NCBI GenBank assembly: GCA_947165255.1
Contig: CAMUZR010000004.1
Coordinates: 62,001-126,000 of the forward strand
From: an uncultured Bacteroidales bacterium
Lineage (GTDB): Bacteria > Bacteroidota > Bacteroidia > Bacteroidales > P3
Length of the DNA: 64,000 nt
Reading direction: 5' to 3'
The stretch's first letter is position 1. Every line of letters begins with the position of its first letter. The notes beneath the pieces were generated by a model that saw only the letters and a list, made by a program, of their open reading frames with translations, did no database searches and was not told the origin of the DNA. Positions 27,061-35,537 of this stretch are shown here, one piece after another. A program made the position numbers and the translations under genes.

Positions 27061-27987
27061 CTAATTGGCATGGGTCTGGTTGGTTTTGCCAATGGGGCTA
27101 GATTTGGGCGGAATTTGGGCGATAACGACGCCGGCGATGACGATAACAATGCCAACAGGTTTGCTCCAGGTGAGGGTCTCCTGGCCGATAAGGATGGCGG
27201 CAATGAGAGAAAAGACAGGGATGGCGTTGGTGAAGATGCAGGCCGAGGTGGCACCCAAATGCTCAACTCCCATATTGTAAAAGACGTAGGCCACCGTGCT
27301 GCAAAAGACACCGAGGACCACCAGTAGACCAATCATCTTGGGCGAGTAGGAGAGAAGCGGCAAGTTGCCTCCGTCAATCAGCAGCATGAGCGGAATGAAA
27401 TAGAGACAGCCGAAGAGGTTCTGATAGGCCGTGATGGTGAATGGCTTATACCGTCCCACCAGTTTAACCAAAACAATAGTGAAAACCACGGCTGTGAGTA
27501 CGGCTCCGAAAAGCCAGGCAATGCCGCGTGGATTCATGTCCAAGTTGTTCTCGCCTCCTAGGAAAAGCATGACGGAGAGACCGATGAGCGACATAAGAAT
27601 GCCGATGAGGGTGACTCCCCGAACCTTTTCCTTATAGGCTGCGGCCATTCCGAAAGGCACAAAAAGCGGTATGGTGGCCACAATGATGGAAGACATGCTG
27701 CCGCTGACCAACTTCACTCCATTGGTCTCGCAAATGCTGTAGATAAACGGTTCCAAGAATGCCAGGATGAGAAACCATTTAAGGTCGCTCTTCTTTATTG
27801 GCTCCAACTTTTTGAACAGCAATAGGGTGGGTATAGTGATGGCCGTAGCCAGCAGGAGGCGGAAGGTGAGAATAATAAGTACGGTAATGTTTGCCTCGCT
27901 TACGAAGAGTTCTTTCGTGAGGATGAAACTGATACCCCACACAATGGCCGCAAAGGCAAGCAAGGGATAGACAACGGTTTTTTTCAT
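27061..27987 (-). CDS. EamA/DMT-family transporter
   Basis: A 308-residue inner-membrane protein with ten hydrophobic segments in two EamA halves. The first half begins with FAAIVWGISFILTKELF and the second with GIAWLFGAVLTAVVFTIVLVK. Members move metabolites, amino acids or drugs; the substrate cannot be read. It is the last gene after the GH20-like lipoprotein and hydE, 63 bases downstream of hydE. Confidence 0.9.
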   Translation of the reverse strand: MKKTVVYPLLAFAAIVWGISFILTKELFVSEANITVLIILTFRLLLATAITIPTLLLFKKLEPIKKSDLKWFLILAFLEPFIYSICETNGVKLVSGSMSSIIVATIPLFVPFGMAAAYKEKVRGVTLIGILMSLIGLSVMLFLGGENNLDMNPRGIAWLFGAVLTAVVFTIVLVKLVGRYKPFTITAYQNLFGCLYFIPLMLLIDGGNLPLLSYSPKMIGLLVVLGVFCSTVAYVFYNMGVEHLGATSACIFTNAIPVFSLIAAILIGQETLTWSKPVGIVIVIAGVVIAQIPPKSSPIGKTNQTHAN

Positions 27988-28050
27988 ATAATACGTATTG
28001 TTGTATTCTGAATCTTGAGATTAATGCGACGGCAGACAAGCGGTCTGTTT

Positions 28051-29091
28051 TCAACTCTTATTGTAGTCGCCGCGGTCGGCGGGTATCTCCACACCCAGTT
28101 TGCCCAAGCGCTTGCGGGTGTCGTTCACCGTCTCTGCGGCTTCGGAACCGGTGGAGAGTTTATTGTCGTATATGCTGTAGTCGGCTCGCTGTGCGGCAGG
28201 TGAAAGGTTGGGCATAATTACGTTAGCTCCGGCCAAGATGCCTAACTCGCGCCCTTGTGGGTGGAGGGTGCCTAGGGCGGTAGTGGCTGGCAGCAGCACC
28301 CGCGGATGCAGCAGGCGGATAATGGCCAGCAGGCGCAGGGTGGCGTCGACCGTGCCGGAGGGGCGGTCGGCAAATGGGGTTCCGGTGGCCGGGATAAAGG
28401 GACCAATGCCTACCATCTCGGGCTGGAATGAGCGGATGAACTGAAGGTCGGCAAAGAGGTTTTCGAGGGTCTGAAAAGGCGATCCGACCATGAATCCACA
28501 ACCCACCTGATAGCCTATCTCCTTAAGGTCGTGCAGGCAGCGCATGCGGTTGTCGTATGACATGTCGCTTGGGTGAATCTTGGCGTAGTGCATGGGGTCG
28601 GCCGTCTCGTGGCGCAGCAGGTAGCGGTCGGCGCCGGCATCGAAAAGGCGCTGATAGCTCTCTCTCGACCGCTCCCCCAGCGAGAGGGTGATGGCGCAGT
28701 CGGGAAATTGGTGCCGTATGGTGGCCACAATGTCGCACATGCGGTCGTCGTCGAACCATCCGTCCTCGCCGCCCTGCATCACGAAAGTGCGAAACCCCAG
28801 ACCGTAGCCCTGTTGGCAGCACTGTAGGATATCCTCTTTAGAGAGACGGTAGCGGTGCACGTCGGTGCGGCTGCGCCTGATGCCGCAGTAGAGGCAGTCG
28901 TTCTTGCAATGGTTGGATATCTCGATAAGGCCGCGAATAAATATTTTGTTTCCGTAAACTCGCTGTGCCAGCTGGTGCGACTGCTGGAATAGGTGGCTTA
29001 CCACCGATTGGTCTTCCGTAGACATGAGTCCGACAAACTGCTCCAGTGTGAGGCTGCGGGTAGAAACGATGTGGTCAATGATTTCTTTCAT
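28051..29091 (-). CDS. hydE: [FeFe]-hydrogenase H-cluster radical SAM maturase HydE
   Basis: A 346-residue radical SAM enzyme. The cluster motif is CKNDCLYCGIR (Cys62, Cys66, Cys69). Further HydE-like blocks are FVMQGGEDGWF, FMVGSPFQT, GIGPFIPATGTPF and PATTALGTLHP. HydE acts with HydG and HydF to build the H-cluster. No hydrogenase, hydF or hydG is in this window. Its start overlaps the stop of the GH20-like gene by 4 bases (ATGA type), so it is translated in an unusual operon with a glycosidase-like lipoprotein. Confidence 0.9.
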   Translation of the reverse strand: MKEIIDHIVSTRSLTLEQFVGLMSTEDQSVVSHLFQQSHQLAQRVYGNKIFIRGLIEISNHCKNDCLYCGIRRSRTDVHRYRLSKEDILQCCQQGYGLGFRTFVMQGGEDGWFDDDRMCDIVATIRHQFPDCAITLSLGERSRESYQRLFDAGADRYLLRHETADPMHYAKIHPSDMSYDNRMRCLHDLKEIGYQVGCGFMVGSPFQTLENLFADLQFIRSFQPEMVGIGPFIPATGTPFADRPSGTVDATLRLLAIIRLLHPRVLLPATTALGTLHPQGRELGILAGANVIMPNLSPAAQRADYSIYDNKLSTGSEAAETVNDTRKRLGKLGVEIPADRGDYNKS

Positions 29092-30959
29092 ATTATAAAG
29101 TCGTAGATGCCTTCCTGCACCTGTCCGCCGTAGAAGGAGAGGGTGCGCAGGCGGGTGCCCTTAGGCAAGAGGATGGGGCGGGTGTATATGTTGCACTCGG
29201 GTGTCGGGTCGCTGCCGTCGGTGGTGTAGTAGACGTAGGTTCCCGCTACCTCGGTGGTGAGGGTCACCAGGTAGCCGCCCTCCTTGGCAACCTTGAGCAC
29301 CGTGGGTTTGAAAGAACCTTTGCAAGGGTGGAAGCCAAAAGCCTGGACGCGTCTCTTCTGGTGTTCGATTTTTTCCTGAAAACGGGTCCAACTCTTGCTT
29401 TCCGGCTGCGACCAGAAGCACTCGGCCAAAGCACAGAGACGTGGCAGGAGGAAGTATTCGGCCTGCTCGTATGAGGCAATATAGTCGGTCCAGAGCACCG
29501 CTTCGCCGCCCCAGCAGTAGGGTTGGACGTCAGAGGTGAGGCCCTTGGGCATGGGGTCGAACTGATAGACCTGGCTCAATGGCAGAAATTGGGGGAATGC
29601 CGTTGGGTGGAAGGCCGTGTCGGCCTGGTATGTCTCTAGGTCGCAGAAGTCGGCATTGGCATTGATAACGCCGTTGCCGCGTATGGCGCCGTGGTGAATA
29701 TTGCTGTCGCCTTGCGAGACCATCACCACCGCCTCGGAACTGAGGCTGTTGCAGGCAAGGATGTCGTCCCACCCGATGATGCGTTTCCCTTTGCGTGAGA
29801 GGTAGTCTTCAATGTGGGACACCAGCCAGTTCTGTAGGCCCTCCTCGTTGCCAAGTCCCAACTGCCTGATGCGGCTTTGGCATCTGGGGCAGCCCTCCCA
29901 GTTTTCAGTGCTCAGATTGTCGAAACCGATATGGACGAACTCGCTAGGGAAGAGAGTGGCAATCTCGTCGAGTATGTCTTCGATAAACTGTATGGCCGCG
30001 TCGTTGCCGGCGCAAAGGATGGCCCGGTGGGGCCAGCAGGGACCGAGGGCGACAGCGTAGCTTCCGTGGTCGCACGACAGCTCGGGGTAGGAGGCCAGTA
30101 TGGCGCTGGCATGACCCGGAAGTTCGATCTCGGGGATTACTTCTATGCCCAATTGCTGGGCGTATTGGACAATGTCGGCTATCTCGGCCTTGGTGTAGAA
30201 ACCACCATAGGTGGGCTCCTCGTCGGGTCGGGCGGGTTCTTCCTCTCCCCAGGGAATGCCGGAACGGTCGACACGCCAGGAACCAATGTCGTTTAGTTCG
30301 GGGTATCTCTCAATCTCAATCCGCCAGCCTTGGTCGTCGTTCAGATGCCAGTGGAACTTGTTGAGCTTGTGGGCCGCCATGATGTCGAGGTGGCGCTTGA
30401 TCTGTTTGACTGAGATAAAATGGCGGCAGACGTCGAGGAGGCAACCCCGCCATGCAAACCGGGGGTAGTCCAATATGGTGCACTCGGGCAGGGTGATATG
30501 GTCGTAGGGGTGTTGGTGGAGGTCCTCGGGCAGCATCTGGATGAATGTCTCAAAGGCATACACCAAGCCTGTCTCGGTGTTGGCGCTGATATAAATGCCG
30601 TCAGGCAGCACCTGAAGGAGGTAGCCTTCGTCGCCCAGCGAGGGGTTGACAGTATCGTTGAGCGTGATGGTGATAGAACCCCGGTTGGGAGTGCCTATGA
30701 ACGAAGGCCGAATGTGCATTTGGCGCAGCGTGTTGGTGATGAATTTGGCGGTAGAGGAGTTTTGGGCCAAATTCTCAAAGTACAGTTTGGTTCGCGAAGA
30801 GATGGTGAACGAGCGGGCCTTCTGAACCATATAGGCCGGTTCGGGAATGATGTGGTATTCCTTCACCTCGGCATTCTTCTCCCTGCATGAGACCGCAAGC
30901 AGCAGAATCATCAGGGCGAGAATTGGCCTCCAGCATTTTATATTGGTCAGTTTCGTCAT
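29088..30959 (-). CDS. GH20-like lipoprotein with altered catalytic residues
   Basis: About 623 residues with a lipobox (LAVSC). The start is taken at the ATG ending at 30959; an in-frame ATG 12 bases upstream (30971) lies inside the apparent promoter. Numbering here counts from that longer start. The fold is that of beta-N-acetylhexosaminidases: domain 2 (about 40-165), then the barrel with GCLLDVCRHF, FHWHLNDDQGWRIE and PEIELPGHASA. The catalytic site, HIGGDE in active enzymes, reads HIGFDN (Asp351-Asn352), so the acid/base Glu is missing. The Tyr-bearing CYLDYYQ block reads CDLETYQ, the Trp of VMSWRG is changed (VMVSQG), and WTE is WTD. It may bind rather than cleave glycans, or use other chemistry. 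Overlaps hydE by 4 bases. Confidence 0.85.
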   Translation of the reverse strand: MTKLTNIKCWRPILALMILLLAVSCREKNAEVKEYHIIPEPAYMVQKARSFTISSRTKLYFENLAQNSSTAKFITNTLRQMHIRPSFIGTPNRGSITITLNDTVNPSLGDEGYLLQVLPDGIYISANTETGLVYAFETFIQMLPEDLHQHPYDHITLPECTILDYPRFAWRGCLLDVCRHFISVKQIKRHLDIMAAHKLNKFHWHLNDDQGWRIEIERYPELNDIGSWRVDRSGIPWGEEEPARPDEEPTYGGFYTKAEIADIVQYAQQLGIEVIPEIELPGHASAILASYPELSCDHGSYAVALGPCWPHRAILCAGNDAAIQFIEDILDEIATLFPSEFVHIGFDNLSTENWEGCPRCQSRIRQLGLGNEEGLQNWLVSHIEDYLSRKGKRIIGWDDILACNSLSSEAVVMVSQGDSNIHHGAIRGNGVINANADFCDLETYQADTAFHPTAFPQFLPLSQVYQFDPMPKGLTSDVQPYCWGGEAVLWTDYIASYEQAEYFLLPRLCALAECFWSQPESKSWTRFQEKIEHQKRRVQAFGFHPCKGSFKPTVLKVAKEGGYLVTLTTEVAGTYVYYTTDGSDPTPECNIYTRPILLPKGTRLRTLSFYGGQVQEGIYDFII

Positions 30960-30968
30960 TTTGAAATG

Positions 30969-30976
30969 CAAAAATA
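30969..30976 (-). promoter_or_regulatory. -7 promoter element (TATTTTTG) of the GH20-hydE-EamA operon
   Basis: Exact TAnnTTTG match on the minus strand. It ends 9 bases before the chosen ATG (30959), so the transcript would be almost leaderless. This placement argues against the upstream ATG at 30971. Confidence 0.55.
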
Positions 30977-31461
30977 CGAAAAATAATTGTAGTTTCGCGG
31001 TGAACCCCTGTGAGTTAAGAAATTTTATACTTTATCCTGCCCGCAGCTCCACGTCTGCCTTGTGCCAGACGTACAAAGTTTTTATCATTCAACATTTTGC
31101 ATCGGTCTACGCCTTTCCCGCTCCCGCCGTTGAGGCCAATCGCTAACAATGGTGTGGCTTCGCTCTCTCTTCGCCTTTTGTCTTTTATTTAGTTTGTATT
31201 TTGTTTGCATTTTGTTTATGGTTGCTAAATAAAATATGGTATAAATCTAAATAAAATGCCGGATAAATGGTGGAGGAAGGGGAGGGGAGAAGGGTGGGCA
31301 TGAAAAGGAAAGGGTGTCGGCGAGGCCATGGAGGGGACGGAGAAAGGCGGACGAGACGGTTTTCTATGGAGAAGGATGTTGCTTGGGGCTGCAGCGGGGA
31401 AGGAGGAGTAGGAGAAAGCGCTGGCCGTTGGCCCGATGTGCTAAAAATAAATGAGCTTTTT
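30977..31461. other. intergenic region with an AT-rich repeat
   Basis: No supportable gene. Open frames here (for example 31267-31506 plus) encode Arg/Gly-rich low-complexity translations of purine-rich DNA. It holds AT-rich repeat copy 2 (31177-31257), followed by a G-rich stretch. Confidence 0.55.
31177..31257. repeat. AT-rich imperfect palindrome, copy 2
   Basis: TTTATTTAGTTTGTATTTTG followed by GCATTTTGTTTA, then CTAAATAAAATATGG and CTAAATAAAATGCC. It resembles 5530-5627 in word order and dyad layout. Confidence 0.4.
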
Positions 31462-31462
31462 G

Positions 31463-31492
31463 TTGACAAGTATAAAAAAAATCGTATTTTTG
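31463..31492 (+). promoter_or_regulatory. Bacteroidetes promoter for the flippase gene
   Basis: TTG at 31463-31465 and TATTTTTG at 31485-31492 with a 19-base spacer. The flippase ATG is about 115 bases downstream, leaving a longish leader. Confidence 0.7.
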
Positions 31493-31607
31493 CAATGCTA
31501 AACTGAGCAATGCCCCAACTGGTTGCGGCCTGGGTGTGCACAATCATTGGGTTGGGGAATAAATTGGTCAAGAGGCTGATTAATAGAATATAGAAAATAG
31601 GATAAGT

Positions 31608-33101
31608 ATGGCACAAAGAACGCTTAAGAACCTGGTTTCCGACACTATGATTTACGGCATGAGCAGTATTGTAGGCCGTTTTTTGAACTACCTGCTGGTG
31701 CCGCTCTATACTTACAAAATAGCTGCAGAAAGTGGCGGATATGGCATTGTTACCAACATTTACTCTCTCACGGCGCTGATGTTGGTCATCCTTACCTTTG
31801 GCATGGAGACTACGTTTTTCTATTTTGGCAATAAGTACGCTGAGCGGTCCGACAGGGTTTTTTCCACCGCCCTGATTGCAGTGGGGTCGGTGTCGGCGCT
31901 GTTTGTGCTGCTGCTTTTCGGTTTTATCAACCCTATTGCCGATTGGTTGAGCTTTTCCAACCATCCCGAATATTTAAAAATAATGGGATGCGTGGTGGCC
32001 ATTGATGCCTTCCAGGCCATCTTGTTTGCCCTGTTGCGATTCCAGGGGCGGGCATGGAAGTTTGCCTTCCTTAAACTGCTGTTTATCTTTTGCAATATCG
32101 GGCTGAATCTTTTTGTGTTCCTGGTGGCACCGGGCCTGAAGGAGTCCCACCCCGCCCTGATGGAGTGGTATAGCACCACTAATCAGGTGGGCTATATCTT
32201 CAGTGTCAACCTCATCTGTACGGCAGGCATTACGCTGTTCTTTATTCCGGAACTGAGGAAACTCAAGTATGGGCTGGATGTGAAGTTGCTGAAGGAAATG
32301 TTGCGGTATACTTGGCCGCTGCTGCTCTTTGGCATTGCGGGCATACTGAACCAGGTGGCCGACAAGATTTGCTACCGTTTCATTGTTCCGGGCGTTGAGG
32401 GCGAAGTGCAGTTGGGCATTTACGGCGCATGCACCAAGATTGCTATGATTATGGCCATGATTACGCAGGCCTTCCGCTATGCCTACGAGCCTTTTGTCTT
32501 TGGCGGTGGAAAGGGACAGCAGAATCGTGAGAGCCAGGCCTTGGTGATGAAATACTTCGTTATGTTTGCCTTGTTGGCATTCCTGGCGGTGATGGCCTAT
32601 CTGGACATTTTTAAGTACGTGATAGACTCGGACTATTGGGAGGGGCTGAAGGTGGTGCCGATTGTGATGATGGCCGAGATATTCATGAGTATCTATTTTA
32701 ACCTTTCTTTCTGGTACAAGCTGATTGAGCAGACCTGGTGGGGCGCCATCTTCTCGGCCATTGGGTGCGCCGTGCTGCTTGCAGTGAATTTCCTCTTTGT
32801 GCCCCGCTATGGCTATATGGCCTGCGCCTGGGGCGGAGTGGCTGGCTACGGCACCTGCATGTTGCTGTCCTATCTGGTGGGGCGCAAGAAAAGCCCCGTG
32901 CCCTATCGGCTGGGCCCTATTGCGGGCTATTTTGTGCTGGCGCTAGGACTGTACGGTGTGAGCGAATGGTTGAAGCCTAAGCAACTGGGGTGGGAGCTGG
33001 TGCTCAACACGTGCCTGCTGCTGGTGTATGTGGCCGTGGTGCTTTATAACGAGCGCTCCCTGGTTAAATCGGTTTTGGCCAAGGTGCTGAAAAGGAAATA
33101 G
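31608..33101 (+). CDS. polysaccharide flippase, MOP/Wzx family
   Basis: A 497-residue inner-membrane protein with about 14 hydrophobic helices, in the order expected for the oligosaccharidyl-lipid flippase family. It begins with TLKNLVSDTMIYGMSSIVGRFLNYLLVPLYT split across the first helix, the usual Wzx-type opening. It would move lipid-linked sugar units, or possibly lipid II, across the inner membrane. No glycosyltransferases are beside it, so the substrate is open. It ends 12 bases before a convergent lipoprotein gene, with no hairpin terminator between them. Confidence 0.9.
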   Translation: MAQRTLKNLVSDTMIYGMSSIVGRFLNYLLVPLYTYKIAAESGGYGIVTNIYSLTALMLVILTFGMETTFFYFGNKYAERSDRVFSTALIAVGSVSALFVLLLFGFINPIADWLSFSNHPEYLKIMGCVVAIDAFQAILFALLRFQGRAWKFAFLKLLFIFCNIGLNLFVFLVAPGLKESHPALMEWYSTTNQVGYIFSVNLICTAGITLFFIPELRKLKYGLDVKLLKEMLRYTWPLLLFGIAGILNQVADKICYRFIVPGVEGEVQLGIYGACTKIAMIMAMITQAFRYAYEPFVFGGGKGQQNRESQALVMKYFVMFALLAFLAVMAYLDIFKYVIDSDYWEGLKVVPIVMMAEIFMSIYFNLSFWYKLIEQTWWGAIFSAIGCAVLLAVNFLFVPRYGYMACAWGGVAGYGTCMLLSYLVGRKKSPVPYRLGPIAGYFVLALGLYGVSEWLKPKQLGWELVLNTCLLLVYVAVVLYNERSLVKSVLAKVLKRK

Positions 33102-33113
33102 CAGGGCGGGAGC

Positions 33114-33332
33114 CTATTCTCCGTATACCCATTCGCAGACGGAGTAGCGCTGGACGGAAAGGCCGTCGAGGTAGCGCATTTCGCTGCAGGTCTTGCCTAG
33201 GGCCGAGACCTCTTCGGGGGTGAAATAGTCTACGCTGGTATTGTAGCTAATGCAGCGGCATCGCTTGGTGCAGCCCGTTGTGGCAAGTGCGGCCATGGCT
33301 ATGACGGAAAGAAGGATTAGTTTCTTTTTCAT
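33114..33332 (-). CDS. small cysteine-rich lipoprotein (paralogue A)
   Basis: A 72-residue precursor with a signal peptide and lipobox TTGC. The mature part of about 53 residues has the pattern lipid-Cys, x3, CRC, then a CSEM and a VCEW, giving four cysteines besides the lipidated one. Two more genes upstream encode the same pattern. It is the last gene of the four-gene operon, 19 bases after the DoxX/thioredoxin-like gene. I do not recognise a named family. Confidence 0.8.
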   Translation of the reverse strand: MKKKLILLSVIAMAALATTGCTKRCRCISYNTSVDYFTPEEVSALGKTCSEMRYLDGLSVQRYSVCEWVYGE

Positions 33333-33351
33333 TGTGGAAGAAAGGGATTGG

Positions 33352-34281
33352 CTATTGTTTGAGAAATTCTACGATTTGCTCCTCGCTGATGTTGCGGTAG
33401 TGGCAGGTGGCGGCGACTTTTCCGTTATCTACCAAGAATACGATTGGGCGTTGGCCGTATGTGATGTGGGCGTAAGTGGTTACGTCCATACGGTAGGCTG
33501 GGCGGAGGAAGGTGGTGGAGTCGACGGTGAGGTCGGTGGAGGTGGTGTCTTGGCCGGGAGTGAGGTATATGAAAAGAGAGGAGTCGAGGTCGTTGCGCCG
33601 GTAGATGTGGGTGAGTTTTTGGTCGGCCATTTGGCAGAAGGAGCAGCCCGGGGTGAGAAACGCCACCACATGTTTGCCTTGGTTGAGGTTGAGGCAGTGG
33701 AGCTGCCCTTGGGGTGAGTTGGCTTTGTCTAGTTCCTCTTGGTTGTAGTACTCTTCAGAAGGGCCGAAGAGCCAGTTGTCGGGTGCCGAAAAGATAAACA
33801 CCCCTACGACAGGCAGCAGACAGGCGGGGAGCCAAATGTACCAGCGGGGCCGCCAATTCCATTGTTGTGCCCCCATGGAAAAAAGTAGTAGCAGAATGAG
33901 AATGGCGTTCTTGAAGAGTGAGCGGGCGGGGGCGATTTCGACCAGCGACCCCATGCAGTGGCAGCTGTCGGTGCGCCCAATGAGGAGGGCATAGCATAAG
34001 AAAAAGACAAAGCAGACCAAAAGCAGGAGGGCACAGGTGTCCACCAGCCGCCGTGCAATGTTCGATAGAAGCCCCAAACCCACCAGTAGCTCTACTGCGA
34101 TGACGATTCGGGCGATAAGGAAGGAGAGGTTGAGTGAGAGAATATTGTAGGAAAAAATATATATTTCAAACTCGTCGATACCAATCAGTTTGGCAATGGC
34201 AGAGACGATAAAAAAGATACCTAGCAGCATTCTCACTATTAGTGCTGCTAGGCGTAGAGGTTTGGAACGGAAGGGTGTCAA
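33352..34281 (-). CDS. DoxX/MauE-like membrane protein fused to a thioredoxin-like domain
   Basis: A 309-residue protein. The first ~165 residues form five hydrophobic segments of the DoxX/MauE kind, with a CHC pair (Cys107, Cys109) in DSCHCMGS on a loop. The C-terminal ~120 residues form a thioredoxin-like domain with CSFC (Cys213-Cys216, in TPGCSFCQMAD) and the expected cis-Pro in GQRPIVFLV. MauE and DsbD-like proteins pass electrons across the membrane to periplasmic thioredoxin domains. The gene overlaps its upstream cysteine-rich lipoprotein gene by 4 bases, so a role in handling the disulfides of these lipoproteins is a reasonable inference. Confidence 0.85.
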   Translation of the reverse strand: MTPFRSKPLRLAALIVRMLLGIFFIVSAIAKLIGIDEFEIYIFSYNILSLNLSFLIARIVIAVELLVGLGLLSNIARRLVDTCALLLLVCFVFFLCYALLIGRTDSCHCMGSLVEIAPARSLFKNAILILLLLFSMGAQQWNWRPRWYIWLPACLLPVVGVFIFSAPDNWLFGPSEEYYNQEELDKANSPQGQLHCLNLNQGKHVVAFLTPGCSFCQMADQKLTHIYRRNDLDSSLFIYLTPGQDTTSTDLTVDSTTFLRPAYRMDVTTYAHITYGQRPIVFLVDNGKVAATCHYRNISEEQIVEFLKQ

Positions 34282-34511
34282 TCTTTAGCCTCCGTGCAGG
34301 TAACCTCTTCCATGTGGCGTACTAGGTTGCCTTCGATGAGGCGTTCGAATCCCATCCGCTTGATTTTGCTGCAGGGGAATCCGGCATCGGCGGAGACATA
34401 GGTTACTTCGTCTGGGTTGGACAGGGTTGTGCACCGGCATCGGCGATCTTTGGAGCAGCCGCTCATGAGGGTGACAGCAGCCAAAAGCAGGAGAAACAGG
34501 TATTTTTTCAT
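34278..34511 (-). CDS. small cysteine-rich lipoprotein (paralogue B)
   Basis: A 77-residue precursor with lipobox MSGC. The mature part has lipid-Cys, x5, CRC, then CSKI, then VTCTE near the C-terminus, the same order and nearly the same spacing as its two paralogues. It lies 6 bases after paralogue C and overlaps the DoxX/thioredoxin-like gene by 4 bases. Function unknown. Confidence 0.8.
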   Translation of the reverse strand: MKKYLFLLLLAAVTLMSGCSKDRRCRCTTLSNPDEVTYVSADAGFPCSKIKRMGFERLIEGNLVRHMEEVTCTEAKD

Positions 34512-34517
34512 TGTAAA

Positions 34518-34766
34518 CTACTTTTGATAAACGATGGATGAGTCACCTGTGAAGGGGTAATCGGTGCAGACGACGGCATCGACATGGGCGGTGTCGAGGG
34601 CGTCGAAGTAGGTGACGGAATTTAACTTGCTGCAATCGCCCCCGCTGATGGTGATGATACGAGTGTCGGTGACGCCGATGACCGAGCAACGGCAGTTCTT
34701 CTCCTTGACGCAGGAGCTCAAGAGCATGACGCATGCTGCGCCTATTAAGAATATATATTTCTTCAT
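34518..34766 (-). CDS. small cysteine-rich lipoprotein (paralogue C)
   Basis: An 82-residue precursor with lipobox LSSC. The mature part has lipid-Cys, x5, CRC, then GGDCSKL and VVCTD, matching the paralogues. It is the first gene of the operon and has a clear promoter upstream. Confidence 0.8.
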   Translation of the reverse strand: MKKYIFLIGAACVMLLSSCVKEKNCRCSVIGVTDTRIITISGGDCSKLNSVTYFDALDTAHVDAVVCTDYPFTGDSSIVYQK

Positions 34767-34791
34767 AATACTCTCATATTATTTCAAATTG

Positions 34792-34820
34792 CAAAAATAC
34801 GAAAAAAATTAGACATACAA
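34792..34820 (-). promoter_or_regulatory. promoter of the cysteine-rich lipoprotein operon
   Basis: The minus strand reads TTG (34818-34820), an 18-base spacer, then TATTTTTG (34792-34799). The first ATG is 26 bases downstream. Confidence 0.7.
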
Positions 34821-34859
34821 TCTTTTTTTTCTATTTTTGTGATAAATAGTGCCTTTTTA

Positions 34860-35525
34860 TTATTGGTGGGAGTTGTTGGCATCCACTACACGGCATAGCA
34901 TGAGGCCGTCGCGGACGGGGAGGAGTATATTGTCGACTCGGGGGTCGGCTGTGATGAGGTCGTTGAGATGCTGTATGATGCGGGTGGAGCGGTCGCAGCG
35001 GAGCTGTGTTTCGGGTTCTTCCATCACGCGGCCATACCATAGCATATTGTCAAAAATGAGTATGCCGCCCGGTCGCATCTTGGGCAGCAGGAGTCGGTAG
35101 TAGTTTTCGTAGTTGGTTTTGTCGGCGTCGATAAAGGCAAGTCCTATGCCGTCGGGCAGAATCGGAATGATGCTGAGGGCCTGCCCTATGTGCAGTCTGA
35201 TGCGGTCTGCGACTGAGGCCATTTGTGCATGGTGGAGAATGGTTTCCTCGTACTCTTCGTTTGCCTCAATGACGTGGATGATGCCCCCTGCAGGCATGCC
35301 GCGGGCAATAGAAATGGCTCCATAGCCGGCGAAACTTCCGATTTCGACGGCTATGGCTGGGGCTGTCATTTGGGTAAAGAGCTGTAGCAGAACTCCTTGA
35401 TAAGGGGAGGAGGACATGTTGGGGTTGACGGTATGCAGGGCGATGCTCCGATAAACTGAGCGGAGCGCGTCGTCGGGGGCGCTGGTGTGCTGGGCGCAAT
35501 AGTTTTCGATTGCGGACGTGTCCAT
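34860..35525 (-). CDS. SAM-dependent O-methyltransferase (family 3, CCoAOMT-like)
   Basis: A 221-residue methyltransferase. VEIGSFAGYGAISIA is the SAM-binding motif I, AFIDADKTNYENYY is the metal-binding and active-site block with Asp residues, and GGILIFDNMLWYGRV completes the fold. Members methylate catechol-like or other hydroxyl substrates, and the bacterial substrate is usually unknown. It lies 12 bases after ftsK on the same strand. Confidence 0.92.
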   Translation of the reverse strand: MDTSAIENYCAQHTSAPDDALRSVYRSIALHTVNPNMSSSPYQGVLLQLFTQMTAPAIAVEIGSFAGYGAISIARGMPAGGIIHVIEANEEYEETILHHAQMASVADRIRLHIGQALSIIPILPDGIGLAFIDADKTNYENYYRLLLPKMRPGGILIFDNMLWYGRVMEEPETQLRCDRSTRIIQHLNDLITADPRVDNILLPVRDGLMLCRVVDANNSHQ

Positions 35526-35537
35526 GAGATAATAATG

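Noticed and set aside
31267..31506. An 80-codon plus-strand frame rich in Gly and Arg
   Set aside because: Translation of a purine-rich tract; no start signal and it overlaps the flippase promoter.
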